Both the position numbers and the translations under genes were made by a program. The notes beneath the pieces were generated by a model. It saw only the letters and a program-made list of their open reading frames with translations. It made no database searches and was not told where the DNA came from. Below, in pieces: positions 17,412 to 27,349 of a stretch of 64,000 nucleotides of DNA; positions within the stretch are counted from its first letter, which is position 1; each line of letters opens with the position of its first letter. Source of the stretch: Actinomycetospora sp. TBRC 11914. Lineage in GTDB: Bacteria; Actinomycetota; Actinomycetes; Mycobacteriales; Pseudonocardiaceae. Where the stretch lies: positions 62,001 to 126,000 of the forward strand of contig NZ_JABBND010000019.1 of the NCBI RefSeq assembly GCF_012933465.1, written 5' to 3'.

Positions 17412-18257
17412 CTAGCGCGGCGCAGCCGAGTGCGCCCCGATGACCGAGAGCAGCTGCAGCCTCTCGTGGCTCTCGCTGCCCGGGACCGCCGTGTAGACGA
17501 ACAGGCGGTGGGACTGGTCGGGGTCGAGCAGCGTCTGGCAGTGGAGCTCGAGCGCGCCGACCTCGGGATGCACGAAACGCTTCACCTCGTGCGGGTGGAT
17601 GCCGATCTCATGGGCGTCCCACAGCTCGCGGAACTCCTCGCTCCGGGCCAGGAGGAGCTCGGCGTAGTGCGCCGCCCTCGACCCCGGGCCGCGCAGCGTG
17701 GCGAGGCTGCGCAGGCCCGAGGCGTACATCCGGGAGAGGAAGGCGTGCTCCTCGGGCGCGTGGATCGACCGGCTCGCGGGGTCGGCGAACCACCGGTAGC
17801 CGCGGCTGCGGGCCGGACCGGTGTGGTGGCCGGCGTCGCCGACGAGCGCGACGCCCAGCGGGGTCTGGCGCAGCGTCTCGCCGAGCTCGGTGACGATCTC
17901 CGCGGGCGTGTCGGCGAGGCGGTCGAGGATCCGCAGGAGGCCCGGGCTGATGTGCTCACTGTCCACGCCGCGGGCCGGCGGGTGCTGGCCGGCGAGCCGG
18001 TAGAGGTGGTCGCGCTCGTCGAGCGACAGGTGCAGCCCCTGCGCGATCGAGGCGATCATCTGCTCCGAGGGATGCGGCCCTCGCTCACGCTCGAGGCGCG
18101 CGTAGTAGTCGGTCGACATGTGGCAGAGCGCCGCCACCTCCTCGCGCCGCAGCCCCGTGGTCCGCCGGCGCCGCCCGCGCGGGAGGCCGACGTCCTCCGG
18201 CTGCAACGACTCCCGGCGCCGTCGCAGGAACTCCGCCAGCCCGGCCCGATCGATCAT
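17412..18257 (-). CDS. XRE-family regulator with MmyB-like ligand-binding domain
   Basis: A 281-aa repressor type common in actinomycetes. The N-terminal HTH (about 33-85) contains TTGLRREEVAALCHMSTDYYARLERERGP-like sequence. The MmyB-like PAS domain (about 105-275) contains RYRWFADP-like and EFRELWDAHE motifs; fatty acids are proposed ligands in this family. ATG start. Divergent from the SDR gene. The shared 221-bp spacer carries a long inverted repeat, so control of the SDR is the simplest inference. Confidence 0.92.
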   Translation of the reverse strand: MIDRAGLAEFLRRRRESLQPEDVGLPRGRRRRTTGLRREEVAALCHMSTDYYARLERERGPHPSEQMIASIAQGLHLSLDERDHLYRLAGQHPPARGVDSEHISPGLLRILDRLADTPAEIVTELGETLRQTPLGVALVGDAGHHTGPARSRGYRWFADPASRSIHAPEEHAFLSRMYASGLRSLATLRGPGSRAAHYAELLLARSEEFRELWDAHEIGIHPHEVKRFVHPEVGALELHCQTLLDPDQSHRLFVYTAVPGSESHERLQLLSVIGAHSAAPR

Positions 18258-18309
18258 CGCCCCTCGCCCTCTCCCCGGTCTCCTCCGTTCCTACCGCCGC
18301 CGCGTGGGT

Positions 18310-18377
18310 GGCAGCCACGACCTGCCGATCCCCCCGTCGTGATCCGCGGAAGGGGGGATCGGCATGCCGTGGCTGTC
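18310..18377. promoter_or_regulatory. Long inverted repeat in XRE/SDR intergenic region
   Basis: Two 26-bp arms (18310-18335 and 18352-18377) are complementary apart from a few bases near the middle of each arm. They contain GCAGCCACG and TGCCGATCCCCCC and are separated by 16 bp. The position between divergent promoters argues for an operator, or for a structured 5' leader of the SDR mRNA, rather than a terminator. Confidence 0.65.
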
Positions 18378-18478
18378 CTCGCGGCGCGCGGTGAGTGTCG
18401 GTGTCGCCGGGCCCCGACGTGGAGCCCTCCGGGACTCCGTCCCCGCAGTCGCCCGACACGCACCACCGAGGAGGAGCC

Positions 18479-19456
18479 ATGCCCCGCACCCCCGCCATCA
18501 CCGTCCCCGACCTCACCGACACGCGCGCCGTCGTCACCGGCGCCTCCGACGGCATCGGCCTCGGCATCGCCCGGCGCCTCGCCGCTGCGGGCGCGGAGGT
18601 CGTGCTCCCGGTCCGTGACCCGCGCAAGGGTGAGGCCGCCGCCGCCGCGATCCGGGAGGACGTCCCCGGTGCCGCGGTGCTGCTGCGCACCCTCGACCTG
18701 TCCTCGCTCGCGTCCGTCGCCGCCCTCGGCGCGGCCCTGCGCGAGGAGGCCCGCCCGATCCACCTGCTGATCAACAATGCGGGCGTCATGACCCCGCCCG
18801 ACCGCCGGACGACTGCCGACGGATTCGAGCTCCAGCTCGGCACCAACCACCTCGGCCACGTGGCCCTCGTCGCGCATCTGATGCCGCTGCTGCGCGCCGG
18901 TCGCGCCCGCGTGACCTCCCAGGTGAGCATCGCCGCCCGCAGCGGCTCGATCGACTGGGACGATCTCCAGGGGGAGCGCGCCTACGACGGCATGCGCGCC
19001 TACCGCCAGTCGAAGATCGCGCTCGGGCTCTTCGGACTGGAGCTCGACCGACGCAGCCGGGCCGGCGGCTGGGGCATCAGCAGCAACCTCGCCCACCCGG
19101 GCGTCGCCCCGACCAGCCTGCTCGCCGCGCGCGCCGAGCTGGGTCGTGACGAGCCCGCCCGGGGCCGCCGACTCATCGGGACCCTCTCCGCGTGGGGCAT
19201 CCTGGTCGGCACCGCCGAGAGCGCCGGGCTCCCCGCCCTCCACGCCGCGACCTCCCCGACCGCGGGCGGCGGGCGCTTCTACGGACCCCGGGGGCTCGGC
19301 CACCTCGGCGGCCCGCCCGCCGAGCAGGAGCCCTTCCCGCCGATGCGCAGCACCGACGACGCGCAGCGCATCTGGGCGATCTCCGAGCAGCTGACCGGGA
19401 CGTCCTTCGGCGACCCCACCGGACACGTCGCTCCGGCGTCGCCGTCGACGGGCTGA
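18479..19456 (+). CDS. Short-chain dehydrogenase/reductase
   Basis: A 325-aa classical SDR. Cofactor motif TGASDGIG (20-27), NNAGVM, a serine in QVSIAARSG, and the YRQSK catalytic pair (YxxxK) are all present. The length and the [13 protein letters not shown]-terminal region match the retinol-dehydrogenase/protochlorophyllide-reductase-like SDRs often annotated simply as SDR family oxidoreductase. ATG start after GAGGAGGAG. Probably controlled by the divergent XRE protein. Substrate unknown. Confidence 0.93.
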   Translation: MPRTPAITVPDLTDTRAVVTGASDGIGLGIARRLAAAGAEVVLPVRDPRKGEAAAAAIREDVPGAAVLLRTLDLSSLASVAALGAALREEARPIHLLINNAGVMTPPDRRTTADGFELQLGTNHLGHVALVAHLMPLLRAGRARVTSQVSIAARSGSIDWDDLQGERAYDGMRAYRQSKIALGLFGLELDRRSRAGGWGISSNLAHPGVAPTSLLAARAELGRDEPARGRRLIGTLSAWGILVGTAESAGLPALHAATSPTAGGGRFYGPRGLGHLGGPPAEQEPFPPMRSTDDAQRIWAISEQLTGTSFGDPTGHVAPASPSTG

Positions 19457-19499
19457 TCGGGCGAGCTCGTACCGCGCCGGACCTCACGGGCGCGGCGCG

Positions 19500-19571
19500 A
19501 GGTGCCTGCGGCTCGTGAGCACCAAGTGTCGGTATAGCGACACTGAGTGCTCACGAGCCCGAAGGGCACCT
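19500..19571. repeat. Dispersed palindrome family A, copy 3
   Basis: AGGTGCCTGCGGCTCGTGAG, then CACCAAGTGTCGGTATAGCGACAC, then the complementary half up to GGGCACCT. Two mismatched positions in the stem. It lies between the convergent SDR and maleylpyruvate-isomerase-fold genes. The TGA of the latter (19553-19551) is formed inside the right arm by the GTGAGC motif. Confidence 0.9.
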
Positions 19572-20246
19572 CGGCTGGTCGTCGGTCCGCAGGCCGAACA
19601 CGGTGAGCGGCTCCAGCCACGGCTCGGGGTCGCCGTCCCACGCCCACCCGCGCATCTGGGCGGCACTGCGGCGGCTGAACACGCCGCGGAAGCACTCCCA
19701 CGGAGCCACCTCGACCGCGGCCGTCGGGCCCTCGCCGCCCGACCCGCCGGTCCACTCGTCGTCCCCGCTGCGCACGGTGAGCGTGCCCGCGCCGTCGAGA
19801 CCCCGGACCTTCCCCCGGCACAGCAGCCGCGCGGCGTCGCGCCAGCCGTCCTCCGGGGGCACCGGGTCGGCGAGCGCCTCCGCGATGTCCCCCTCGTGGA
19901 CGAGCACGTCCGCCGCGGCGGGCGGCGGGATCGTCCGCGTGTCCAGGCCCTCGGCGATCGTCGCCACCTGCGGCGCCCAGGCGTCGAGCACCTCCTCGAC
20001 CGGCACCCCGAGACACCGGTCGACCTGGCCCGCGGTCCATTCGTCGTCGGGGATGCCGCGCAGTCGACCGCCGACGATGTCGTCCGCGAGCCCGGCGAGG
20101 TGCGAGACCACGCTGTGCACCGTCCAGCCCGGGCACGCCGGGACCTGCGCGCCCAACGACGCCGGGTCGGTGGCGGCGAGGGAGCGCAGGCGGGAGTCGA
20201 GGCGCGTGTACGCGCCGCGGTAGGCGTCGCCCAGGGAGACCGGCAT
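19551..20246 (-). CDS. Mycothiol-dependent maleylpyruvate isomerase-fold (DinB-like) protein
   Basis: A 231-aa protein with the TIGR03083-type N-terminal domain: CPGWTVHSVVSHLAGLADDI (about 39-58) includes the metal-ligand His, and LVHEGDIAEAL supplies further ligand positions. Proteins of this fold are typical of mycothiol-producing actinobacteria and may act as thiol-dependent transferases. ATG 20246 chosen; an in-frame ATG 12 bp earlier is possible. The last residues (PSGS) and the stop are encoded by the dispersed palindrome, so insertion of the element probably reset the C-terminus. Confidence 0.85.
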   Translation of the reverse strand: MPVSLGDAYRGAYTRLDSRLRSLAATDPASLGAQVPACPGWTVHSVVSHLAGLADDIVGGRLRGIPDDEWTAGQVDRCLGVPVEEVLDAWAPQVATIAEGLDTRTIPPPAAADVLVHEGDIAEALADPVPPEDGWRDAARLLCRGKVRGLDGAGTLTVRSGDDEWTGGSGGEGPTAAVEVAPWECFRGVFSRRSAAQMRGWAWDGDPEPWLEPLTVFGLRTDDQPRCPSGS

Positions 20247-20284
20247 GGCGCGGAGCATGCCAGCCCGACCCCGGACGCCCCGCC

Positions 20285-21325
20285 TCAGACGGACTGCGGC
20301 ACCGACGACCGCAGCGCCGGCGCCACCTCCCGCGCGAGCAGCTCCACCGAGCGGCGGGCGTGCTCGACCGGCGTCCCCGGCCAGTCGGTCCGCAGCACGA
20401 AGTGGTCGATGCCCAGGTCGAGCCAGCCCGACAGCGCCGCGGTGCAGTCGTCGGGCGTGCCGATGACGAAGCGGTCGTCGGCCAGCTCCTCGAACCCCAT
20501 GCGGAACGACTCCCGGTCGGGCATCACCCGGTCCTGGCCCCAGTCGGCGTAGACCGCGTACTTGCTCTCCAGGTACGGCCGGGCCCGTTCGAGCGCCTGC
20601 TCCCGGGTGTCGGCGCAGAACACCTCGCGCATGAGTGGCCGCGCGCCCGCCGGCCCGAGGCCGTGCTCGGCGCGCTCGGCGTCGAAGAGCTCGAGCTGGC
20701 GGCGCACCGTCGCCGCGGTCGCGTGCGGGTTGATCATCCAGGCGTCGGCGAGGCGGGCAGCCCGCCGGACGGCGTTGTCGGCGTTGGCCGTGATCCAGAT
20801 CGGCGGCCGCGGCCGCGCGACGGGGCGCTGCACCAGCCGCGCCCCGTCGAGCCGGGTCCACGGCAGGTCCCGCGTCACCGACTCGCCGCGCCACAGTGCG
20901 TCGACGATCGCGAGGTTCTCGGTGAACCGGCGCACCTTCTCGCGGGCCGGCACACCGAACGCGGCGTACTCCTCCTCGCGGTAGCCCAGGCCGACGGCCA
21001 GCACCGAGCGGCCGCGGCAGACGACGTCGAGGCTCGCGTACGCCTCGGCGGTGTCCACCGGGTTGTGCACGGCCAGCAGGTGGCAGCCGGTGCCGACCGT
21101 CATCTCGCCGGCCTCGGCAGCGAGCCGGGCCAGCCAGGGCAGCGGCTGGATGTGGGCGAACGACTCCGCCAGGTGGTGCTGGCCCGCGAACACCGAGTCG
21201 AGGCCCTCGTCGCGCGCGAGCCGCACCAGCCCGAGCTGCTCGTCGAGGGTGGTGACCGGGTCCTGCTCGGGCCGGCGCTGGTGGGTCAGGTGGAGCCCGA
21301 CGCGGACCGTGCCCGGCTCAGCCAC
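20285..21325 (-). CDS. LLM-class flavin-dependent oxidoreductase
   Basis: A 346-aa luciferase-like TIM-barrel enzyme using FMNH2 or F420. Typical features: VFAGQHHLAESFAHIQPLPWLA, TVGTGCHLLAVHNPVDTAEAYASLD, LAVGLGYREEEYAAFGVP and RPPIWITANADNAVRRAARLAD. The GTG start overlaps the end of the MmgE/PrpD gene by 8 bp (GTGGCTGA), so the two are translationally coupled. It is the last gene of the catabolic block that starts with maoC, or of a subunit of it after palindrome copy 4. Substrate unknown. Confidence 0.9.
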   Translation of the reverse strand: MAEPGTVRVGLHLTHQRRPEQDPVTTLDEQLGLVRLARDEGLDSVFAGQHHLAESFAHIQPLPWLARLAAEAGEMTVGTGCHLLAVHNPVDTAEAYASLDVVCRGRSVLAVGLGYREEEYAAFGVPAREKVRRFTENLAIVDALWRGESVTRDLPWTRLDGARLVQRPVARPRPPIWITANADNAVRRAARLADAWMINPHATAATVRRQLELFDAERAEHGLGPAGARPLMREVFCADTREQALERARPYLESKYAVYADWGQDRVMPDRESFRMGFEELADDRFVIGTPDDCTAALSGWLDLGIDHFVLRTDWPGTPVEHARRSVELLAREVAPALRSSVPQSV

Positions 21326-22709
21326 GGCAGGCCTCGGCGAACTCCCGCGCCGGGGTGTCGTCGCCGAGGGAGAGCACCGCGGTGCGCACCCGGTCGGCGG
21401 TGGCGGCGTCGGCGACGGTACCGATGCTCTGCGCGTACTTCGCGGCGATCTCGTCGTTGGTGAGCGGGCGCTCGTCGTGGCCGCGGTTGACCTGCTCGCG
21501 GCGGGACACGCGGCGCCCGTCGGCGAGCTCGAGCTCGACGTACCCGGAGTAGGCCCGCGGGAAGGCACCCTCGTGGTCCTCGACCACCTCGACCCGCCGG
21601 GTCAGCTCCAGCGTCGCCGGGTCGCCCAGGGCGTCGTCGGCGAGTTCCTCGAGCCCGAACCGGCCGCGGCGCAGTGCGGTGGCGACCACGTACGGGAGGG
21701 AGAACTTGGCGTCGTACTCGTCCCGCGGCGCCCACTTGTTCGCCGCGGGCTCGCACACCACCTTGCCGGGCACCGGGTGGATCGCGCAGCGGATCGAGCG
21801 CACGTCGTCGGCGGCCAGGCCGTGCTCGGTGCGCAGGGCCAGGGCCGCGTCGGCGAAGGCGTGGATGAAGTGGCAGATCGGATAGGGCTTGACCGCGGTG
21901 CGCATCAGCTCCCACCGCTCCCCCAGCCCGTCGGCCACCGCCGACGGGTCGCTCTCCCGCTGCTGCAGGTGCGTCGCGTACAGCCCGAACCGGCCTTCGT
22001 ACACCGCCGCGGGCCCCGACCAGCCCTCGTCGGCGAACGCGGCCGCGGTCAGCCCGGAGCTCGCGGCCCATCCCGGGTGCAGCCGCTTGGTCCACGAACC
22101 GTCCTCGAGGAACTCCAGCAGCCCCGCGGACATCGACCCGACGACGCCCTGTGCCGCGGTGATCGCCGCGGCGTCCAGTCCCCAGAGCTTGCCCGCCGCC
22201 ACGGTGGCGCCGAAGGCACCGGCGACGGCCGTGGGGTGGAACCCGACGTCGTGGAAGCCACCGGCCCCGCCCAGCCCGACCCGCGCGGACACCTCGACCC
22301 CGAGCACGTAGGCCAGGAGCAGGTCACGGGTGGTGGCGCCCGCCGTGGTCGCCGCCGAGATCGCCGCGGGCAGCGCCGCCGCCGACACGTGCGTGACGGC
22401 CGGGATGTGGGTGTCGTCGAAGTCCATGCCGTGCACCAGGACGCCGTTGAGGGTGGCGGCGTCGCGCGGGGAGAGCCGGTCGGGCATGCCCAGCACCGGG
22501 TGCTCGCCGGACCCGAGGCGCGCGAGGGCGTCGCGGGCCGTCGTCGGGAAGGAGTACGCGGTCGAGGCGAACGCCAGGCCCACGGCGTCGAGGACGAGGT
22601 ACCGGGCGCGCTCGAGCACCTCGTCGGGGACGTCGGCGGGACCCGCCCCGGCGACGAAGTGCCCGACGGCGGCGGCGAGCGAGGTGCGGGGCGGGCTGTC
22701 GATCGACAT
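21318..22709 (-). CDS. MmgE/PrpD family protein
   Basis: A 463-aa member of the 2-methylcitrate dehydratase / cis-aconitate decarboxylase superfamily. HGMDFDDTH (about 94-102), GVEVSARVGLGG and VKPYPICHFIHAFADAAL (KPYP plus CHxxH-like motif) are characteristic. The family either dehydrates 2-methylcitrate or decarboxylates cis-aconitate to itaconate; the sequence alone does not tell which. ATG start with an excellent GGAGGAAC 5 nt upstream. Separated from the RutA-like gene by palindrome copy 4 and coupled to the LLM gene downstream. Confidence 0.92.
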   Translation of the reverse strand: MSIDSPPRTSLAAAVGHFVAGAGPADVPDEVLERARYLVLDAVGLAFASTAYSFPTTARDALARLGSGEHPVLGMPDRLSPRDAATLNGVLVHGMDFDDTHIPAVTHVSAAALPAAISAATTAGATTRDLLLAYVLGVEVSARVGLGGAGGFHDVGFHPTAVAGAFGATVAAGKLWGLDAAAITAAQGVVGSMSAGLLEFLEDGSWTKRLHPGWAASSGLTAAAFADEGWSGPAAVYEGRFGLYATHLQQRESDPSAVADGLGERWELMRTAVKPYPICHFIHAFADAALALRTEHGLAADDVRSIRCAIHPVPGKVVCEPAANKWAPRDEYDAKFSLPYVVATALRRGRFGLEELADDALGDPATLELTRRVEVVEDHEGAFPRAYSGYVELELADGRRVSRREQVNRGHDERPLTNDEIAAKYAQSIGTVADAATADRVRTAVLSLGDDTPAREFAEACRG

Positions 22710-22721
22710 GGAAGTTCCTCC

Positions 22722-22794
22722 GGGTGGCCTCCGGCCTCGTGAGCAGAAAGTGTCGGTATAGCGGCACTTTCTGCTCACCAGCGCGAAAGCGCAC

Positions 22795-22797
<3 letters not shown>
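22722..22797. repeat. Dispersed palindrome family A, copy 4
   Basis: GGTGGCCTCCGGCCTCGTGA, then GCAGAAAGTGTCGGTATAGCGGCACTTTCTGC, then a right half ending in GCACCTA. The central stem has AGAAAGTG paired with CACTTTCT where copies 2 and 3 have ACTAAGTG-like pairs; the changes keep the pairing. It lies between two minus-strand genes and gives the RutA-like gene its TAG stop. Confidence 0.9.
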
Positions 22798-23847
<1,050 letters not shown>

Positions 23848-23954
23848 GGGGGATCACACCTTCTCGCGCGGAGGGAGCCCGACGGCGGCGCCGTCGTGGT
23901 GGCCGGGGCCACAGGAAGATACGTCGGAGGTATGACCGGCGGAAGTCCCCGCGG

Positions 23955-25118
23955 TTAGCCGACGGTTGCCTTGCCCGCGAGCAACGACTTCGCCACGACC
24001 GTCCGGAGCACGTCGTTGGTGCCCTCGCCGATCGACATCAACGGGGCGTCGCGGTAGAGCCGCTCGACCTCGAACTCCGTCGAGTAGCCGTAGCCGCCGT
24101 GGATGCGCATGGCGTCGGTGGCGCACTGCAGCGCCGTCTCCGAGGCGAAGATCTTGGCCATACCGGACTCGGTGTCCATGCGGACCCCGTCGTCCATCCG
24201 CGACGCGGCCCAGTAGGTCATCAACCGGGCCGCCTGCAGCTGCACCGCGATCTCGGCCAGGCGCAGCTGGACGGCCTGGAAGTCGCCGATCGCCTGGCCG
24301 AACGCCGTCCGGTCGCGGGCGTAGGACAGCGCCTCGTCGTAGGCGCGCTGGGCGATGCCGACCGAGCGCGCGGCGATGTTGATGCGCCCGGTCTCCAGCG
24401 ACGACAGCGCCTGCTGCAGGCCGCGGCCCTCGACCCCGCCGAGCAGCTGTGACGACGGGACCCGCACGCCGTCGAGGACGACCTCGCAGGACTCGGTGCC
24501 CTTGTAGCCGAGCTTGCCGATGTCCTGGGTGACCTGCAGGCCGGGGGTGTCGGCGTCGACGAGCAGGATGCTCATCCCGCGGTGCGCGGGCTCGGCCCGC
24601 GGGTCGGTCTTGACGAGCACCGGGAGCGGGTTCGCGTACCGGGCGTTGGTGATCCACATCTTGGTGCCGTCGATGACGTAGTCGTCCCCGTCGCGGCGGG
24701 CCACCGTCGTGATGCCCTGCAGGTCGGTCCCGGCGCCGGGCTCGGTGAGGGCGATCCCGGTGCGCCGCTCCCCCGTGGCCAGCTCGGGCAGGTACCGGTC
24801 CTTCTGGTCCGGCGTGCCGTGGTGGGCGAGCATCCACGACGAGACCGAGTGGCTGCCGAGGATGCCGGCGATGCCCATCCACCCGCGGGAGATCTCCTCG
24901 AAGGTCAGCGCGAAGGACACGGTGTCGGCGGCCAGCCCGCCGTACTCCTCGGGGATCGCCAGGCCGAACAGGCCCAGCTTCTTCATGCTCTCGACGATCT
25001 CGGTCGGGTAGCGCCCGGAGTGCTCCCAGTCGCGGGCGACGGGGACGATCTCCGAGTCGACGAAGTCGCGCAGCGAGTCGCGGTAGAGCCGCTGCTCGTC
25101 GGACAGCTGGAAGTCCAT
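23955..25118 (-). CDS. Acyl-CoA dehydrogenase
   Basis: A 387-aa FAD enzyme of normal length. It has the N-terminal helical domain, the beta-domain signatures GIALTEPGAGTDLQG and MWITNARYANPLPVLV, and the C-terminal helix region with RIHGGYGYSTEFEVERLYRD. The catalytic Glu lies in SIGEGTNDVLR near residue 365. It introduces an alpha,beta double bond into a CoA thioester and passes electrons to ETF. ATG start. It follows the CoA-transferase gene by 13 bp, clearly in one operon. Confidence 0.95.
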   Translation of the reverse strand: MDFQLSDEQRLYRDSLRDFVDSEIVPVARDWEHSGRYPTEIVESMKKLGLFGLAIPEEYGGLAADTVSFALTFEEISRGWMGIAGILGSHSVSSWMLAHHGTPDQKDRYLPELATGERRTGIALTEPGAGTDLQGITTVARRDGDDYVIDGTKMWITNARYANPLPVLVKTDPRAEPAHRGMSILLVDADTPGLQVTQDIGKLGYKGTESCEVVLDGVRVPSSQLLGGVEGRGLQQALSSLETGRINIAARSVGIAQRAYDEALSYARDRTAFGQAIGDFQAVQLRLAEIAVQLQAARLMTYWAASRMDDGVRMDTESGMAKIFASETALQCATDAMRIHGGYGYSTEFEVERLYRDAPLMSIGEGTNDVLRTVVAKSLLAGKATVG

Positions 25119-25131
25119 CGATGTCTCTCCC

Positions 25132-26430
25132 TCAGCGGGCCGGCGCCGAGGGCGCCTCGGGGACGGCGGTGTGGTCGACGCCGGAGCCGACCTCGGACAG
25201 CGGACGGGCGGCCTCGTCGGGATCCGGCGGCGGCCCGAACGCCCCGGCGGCGCGCAGGGAGGCGACGCGCCCGGCGTCGTATCCGAGCCCGGTGAGGACG
25301 TCGTCGGTGTCGCGGCCCATCGGCGGGCCGCCGCGGGCGGGGGCCACGTCCGCGCCGGGCGGCCCGACGCGGACCGGCGAGCGCAGCGAGCGCACGGTGC
25401 CGAAGCGGGGGTGCTCGGTCTCGACGATCAGCGCCCGGGCCAGGGTGTGCGGGTCAGCCAGCGCGCCCTCGACCTCGTGGATCGGCGCGCACGGGATGCG
25501 GGCCGCGTACAGCGGCTCCAGCCACTCGTCGACGGTCCGGGTCCGGAAGAGGTCCTCGAGCAGCGGGACGAGCACGTCGCGGTGCCGGTCGCGGTCGGCG
25601 AACGTGGCGAAGCGCGGGTCGGCCGCGAGGTCGGGCCGCCCCAGCACCTCGGTCAGCCGCTGCCAGAACTTCTCCTTGGCGCACCCGACGACGAGCCAGC
25701 CGTCGGCGGCCTCGAACGCCTGGAACGGCACGAGGGAGGGGTGGGCCGAGTGGTGGGTGCGCGCCGGCGTGTAGCCCTCGGTGAGGTGCCAGGTGGCCGG
25801 GTAGGTCAGCAGGCTGATCGCGGTGTCGTAGAGCGAGAGGTCGCAGTCGGTGCCCACGCCGTCGCGCCGGGCCTGGTGGATGCCCGCGAGCAGCGCGATC
25901 GCCGCGACGAACCCGCCGCTGTAGTCCACGAGCGACAGGCCCGCCTTCTGCGGGGCGCCGCCGGGCTCGCCGGTCACCGACATCCAGCCGCCGAGGGCCT
26001 GCAGCACGTAGTCGTAGCCGGGCTCGTCGGAGCGCGGCCCCGTCATGCCGAACCCGGTGAGCGAGCAGCAGACGATCCGCGGGTTGACCACCTTCAGGTC
26101 CTCGTAGCGGATGCCGAGCTTGGCCGGGACGTCGCCGCGCAGGTTGGAGTACACCGCGTCGGCGGAGCGGACGAGGTCGTGGAAGACCTCGCGGCCCGCG
26201 GGCGTCCGGATGTCGAGCACCATCGAGGACTTGTTCTTGTTGAAGGACTCGAAGAACAGCGAGTCCTCGCCGCCGGCGTAGGGCGGGACGTAGCGGCCCA
26301 CGTCGCCGCCGGAGCCCGGGTCCTCGATCTTGATGACCTCGGCACCCAGGTCGGCGAGGTGCATCGAGCCGAACGGCCCCGCGCCGTACTGCTCGAGCGA
26401 GATGATGCGGACGTCCTCGAGCGGCCTCAC
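25132..26430 (-). CDS. CaiB/BaiF-type CoA transferase (class III)
   Basis: A 432-aa protein with LADLGAEVIKIEDPGSGGD at the N-terminus and the class III catalytic Asp in EPGYDYVLQALGG (Asp about 139). GVGTDCDLSLYDTAISLL and FWQRLTEVLGRPDLAADPRF are further family marks. It transfers CoA from a donor thioester to a free carboxylate, which would activate the acid that the next enzymes use. The GTG start overlaps the maoC stop as GTGA. Actinobacterial C-terminus of about 30 disordered residues. Confidence 0.93.
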   Translation of the reverse strand: MRPLEDVRIISLEQYGAGPFGSMHLADLGAEVIKIEDPGSGGDVGRYVPPYAGGEDSLFFESFNKNKSSMVLDIRTPAGREVFHDLVRSADAVYSNLRGDVPAKLGIRYEDLKVVNPRIVCCSLTGFGMTGPRSDEPGYDYVLQALGGWMSVTGEPGGAPQKAGLSLVDYSGGFVAAIALLAGIHQARRDGVGTDCDLSLYDTAISLLTYPATWHLTEGYTPARTHHSAHPSLVPFQAFEAADGWLVVGCAKEKFWQRLTEVLGRPDLAADPRFATFADRDRHRDVLVPLLEDLFRTRTVDEWLEPLYAARIPCAPIHEVEGALADPHTLARALIVETEHPRFGTVRSLRSPVRVGPPGADVAPARGGPPMGRDTDDVLTGLGYDAGRVASLRAAGAFGPPPDPDEAARPLSEVGSGVDHTAVPEAPSAPAR

Positions 26431-26963
26431 GCGGACACCCCCTCGCTCTCCAGCGACAGCGGCGTCGCCGCCTGCGGGAAGAGCGAGGCCGCGCCCGCGG
26501 AGTCCCGACGGTGCACGTAGAAGGTGCGCTTGAAGGTGAGCACCTCGACGGCGTCCTGGTTCAGCGTCCGGGTGCGGATGGTGACGATGCCGGCGTGCGG
26601 GCGGCTCGTCGACCCGCGCACCTCGAGCACGATGCTCTCCGACCAGATGGTGTCCCCGACGAACACCGGCGCGGTCAGCCGCAGGTCGTCCATCCCGAGG
26701 TTCGCGAACGCGTTCTGGGTGGTGTCGGTGACCGACTGCCCCACCGCGATCGCGATCGTCAGCGGCGAGACCACCAGCCGCCGCCCGAACTCCGAGGACT
26801 CCCCGACCTGGGCGTTGAAGTGCGCCTGGTTGGTGTTCATCGTCAGGAGGGTGAACCAGGTGTTGTCGCTCTCGCTGATCGTGCGCCCGAGCGGGTGCTG
26901 GTAGACGTCGCCCACCTCGAAGTCCTCGAGGAACCGTCCGCGCCAGCCGTCCTGCACCGTCAT
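26427..26963 (-). CDS. MaoC-family enoyl-CoA hydratase/dehydratase
   Basis: A 178-aa single hot-dog domain. FEVGDVYQHPLGRTISESDN contains the hydratase start. NTNQAHFNAQVG holds the Asn/His position of the hydratase-2 loop. It resembles mesaconyl/itaconyl-CoA-type hydratases more than long-chain PhaJ, but this is inference. First gene of the catabolic operon. ATG start with GGAGGGAG 6 nt upstream. A palindromic site at 26991-27005 lies 28 bp before the start codon and is a likely repressor-binding site. Confidence 0.9.
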   Translation of the reverse strand: MTVQDGWRGRFLEDFEVGDVYQHPLGRTISESDNTWFTLLTMNTNQAHFNAQVGESSEFGRRLVVSPLTIAIAVGQSVTDTTQNAFANLGMDDLRLTAPVFVGDTIWSESIVLEVRGSTSRPHAGIVTIRTRTLNQDAVEVLTFKRTFYVHRRDSAGAASLFPQAATPLSLESEGVSA

Positions 26964-26988
26964 CGTGCTCCCTCCGTCGTTCCTGACG

Positions 26989-27270
26989 CTAAACGTCTGA
27001 TGTTTCCCCGGCAAGGGCGTCCGCCGAGATTTCCTCGACCCACGGTCGCTGGTGCACGCCCCGACGAGGAGCAGGACGGGGCCGCGCGGTGGCCGCCGGG
27101 TGGACATGGACCGCGACCGTGCCGAGCCCCGTGGAGATCGCGGCGACGAGCACCCCGCCGACGACGCCGGCCGACCGCCCCGCTCCGTTCGCGATCCCCG
27201 ACCCCAACCCCCGCAGCCCCAGCGGGAAGACCTCGGCGACGTCGGTGGAGAGCACCACGGCGCGCGGGCG
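26989..27270 (-). pseudogene. Remnant of an MFS transporter C-terminus
   Basis: The minus frame reads STDVAEVFPLGLRGLGSGIA, then NGAGRSAGVVGGVLVAAIST, and ends near WVEEISADAL. In sugar or aromatic-acid MFS porters, AEVFPLRVRGLGSG-like and RGRxLEEIS-like sequence bracket the last two TM helices. Between them the fit is lost, and part of the match (GPVLLLVGA) moves to the next frame. This indicates frameshifts and loss of the 5' part. It probably once belonged to the maoC operon as a substrate importer. Its TAG lies in the 26991 operator site. Confidence 0.5.
26991..27005. promoter_or_regulatory. Putative FCD-GntR operator, site 1 (maoC operon)
   Basis: AAACGTCTGATGTTT: a 15-bp palindrome with one mismatch, upstream of maoC. 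It matches the perfect site at 27335 and a weaker one at 27642 next to gntR. Confidence 0.6.
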
Positions 27271-27334
27271 CGACCCGTCGTGGACGGGCACCCCGGAAGG
27301 CTGGTCCGATGTCGACAGGACCACGCGTGGGGCA

Positions 27335-27349
27335 AAACATCAGATGTTT
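27335..27349. promoter_or_regulatory. Putative FCD-GntR operator, site 2
   Basis: AAACATCAGATGTTT: a perfect 15-bp palindrome around a central A. It sits just upstream of the MFS remnant, where the promoter of the intact ancestor would have been. Confidence 0.65.
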
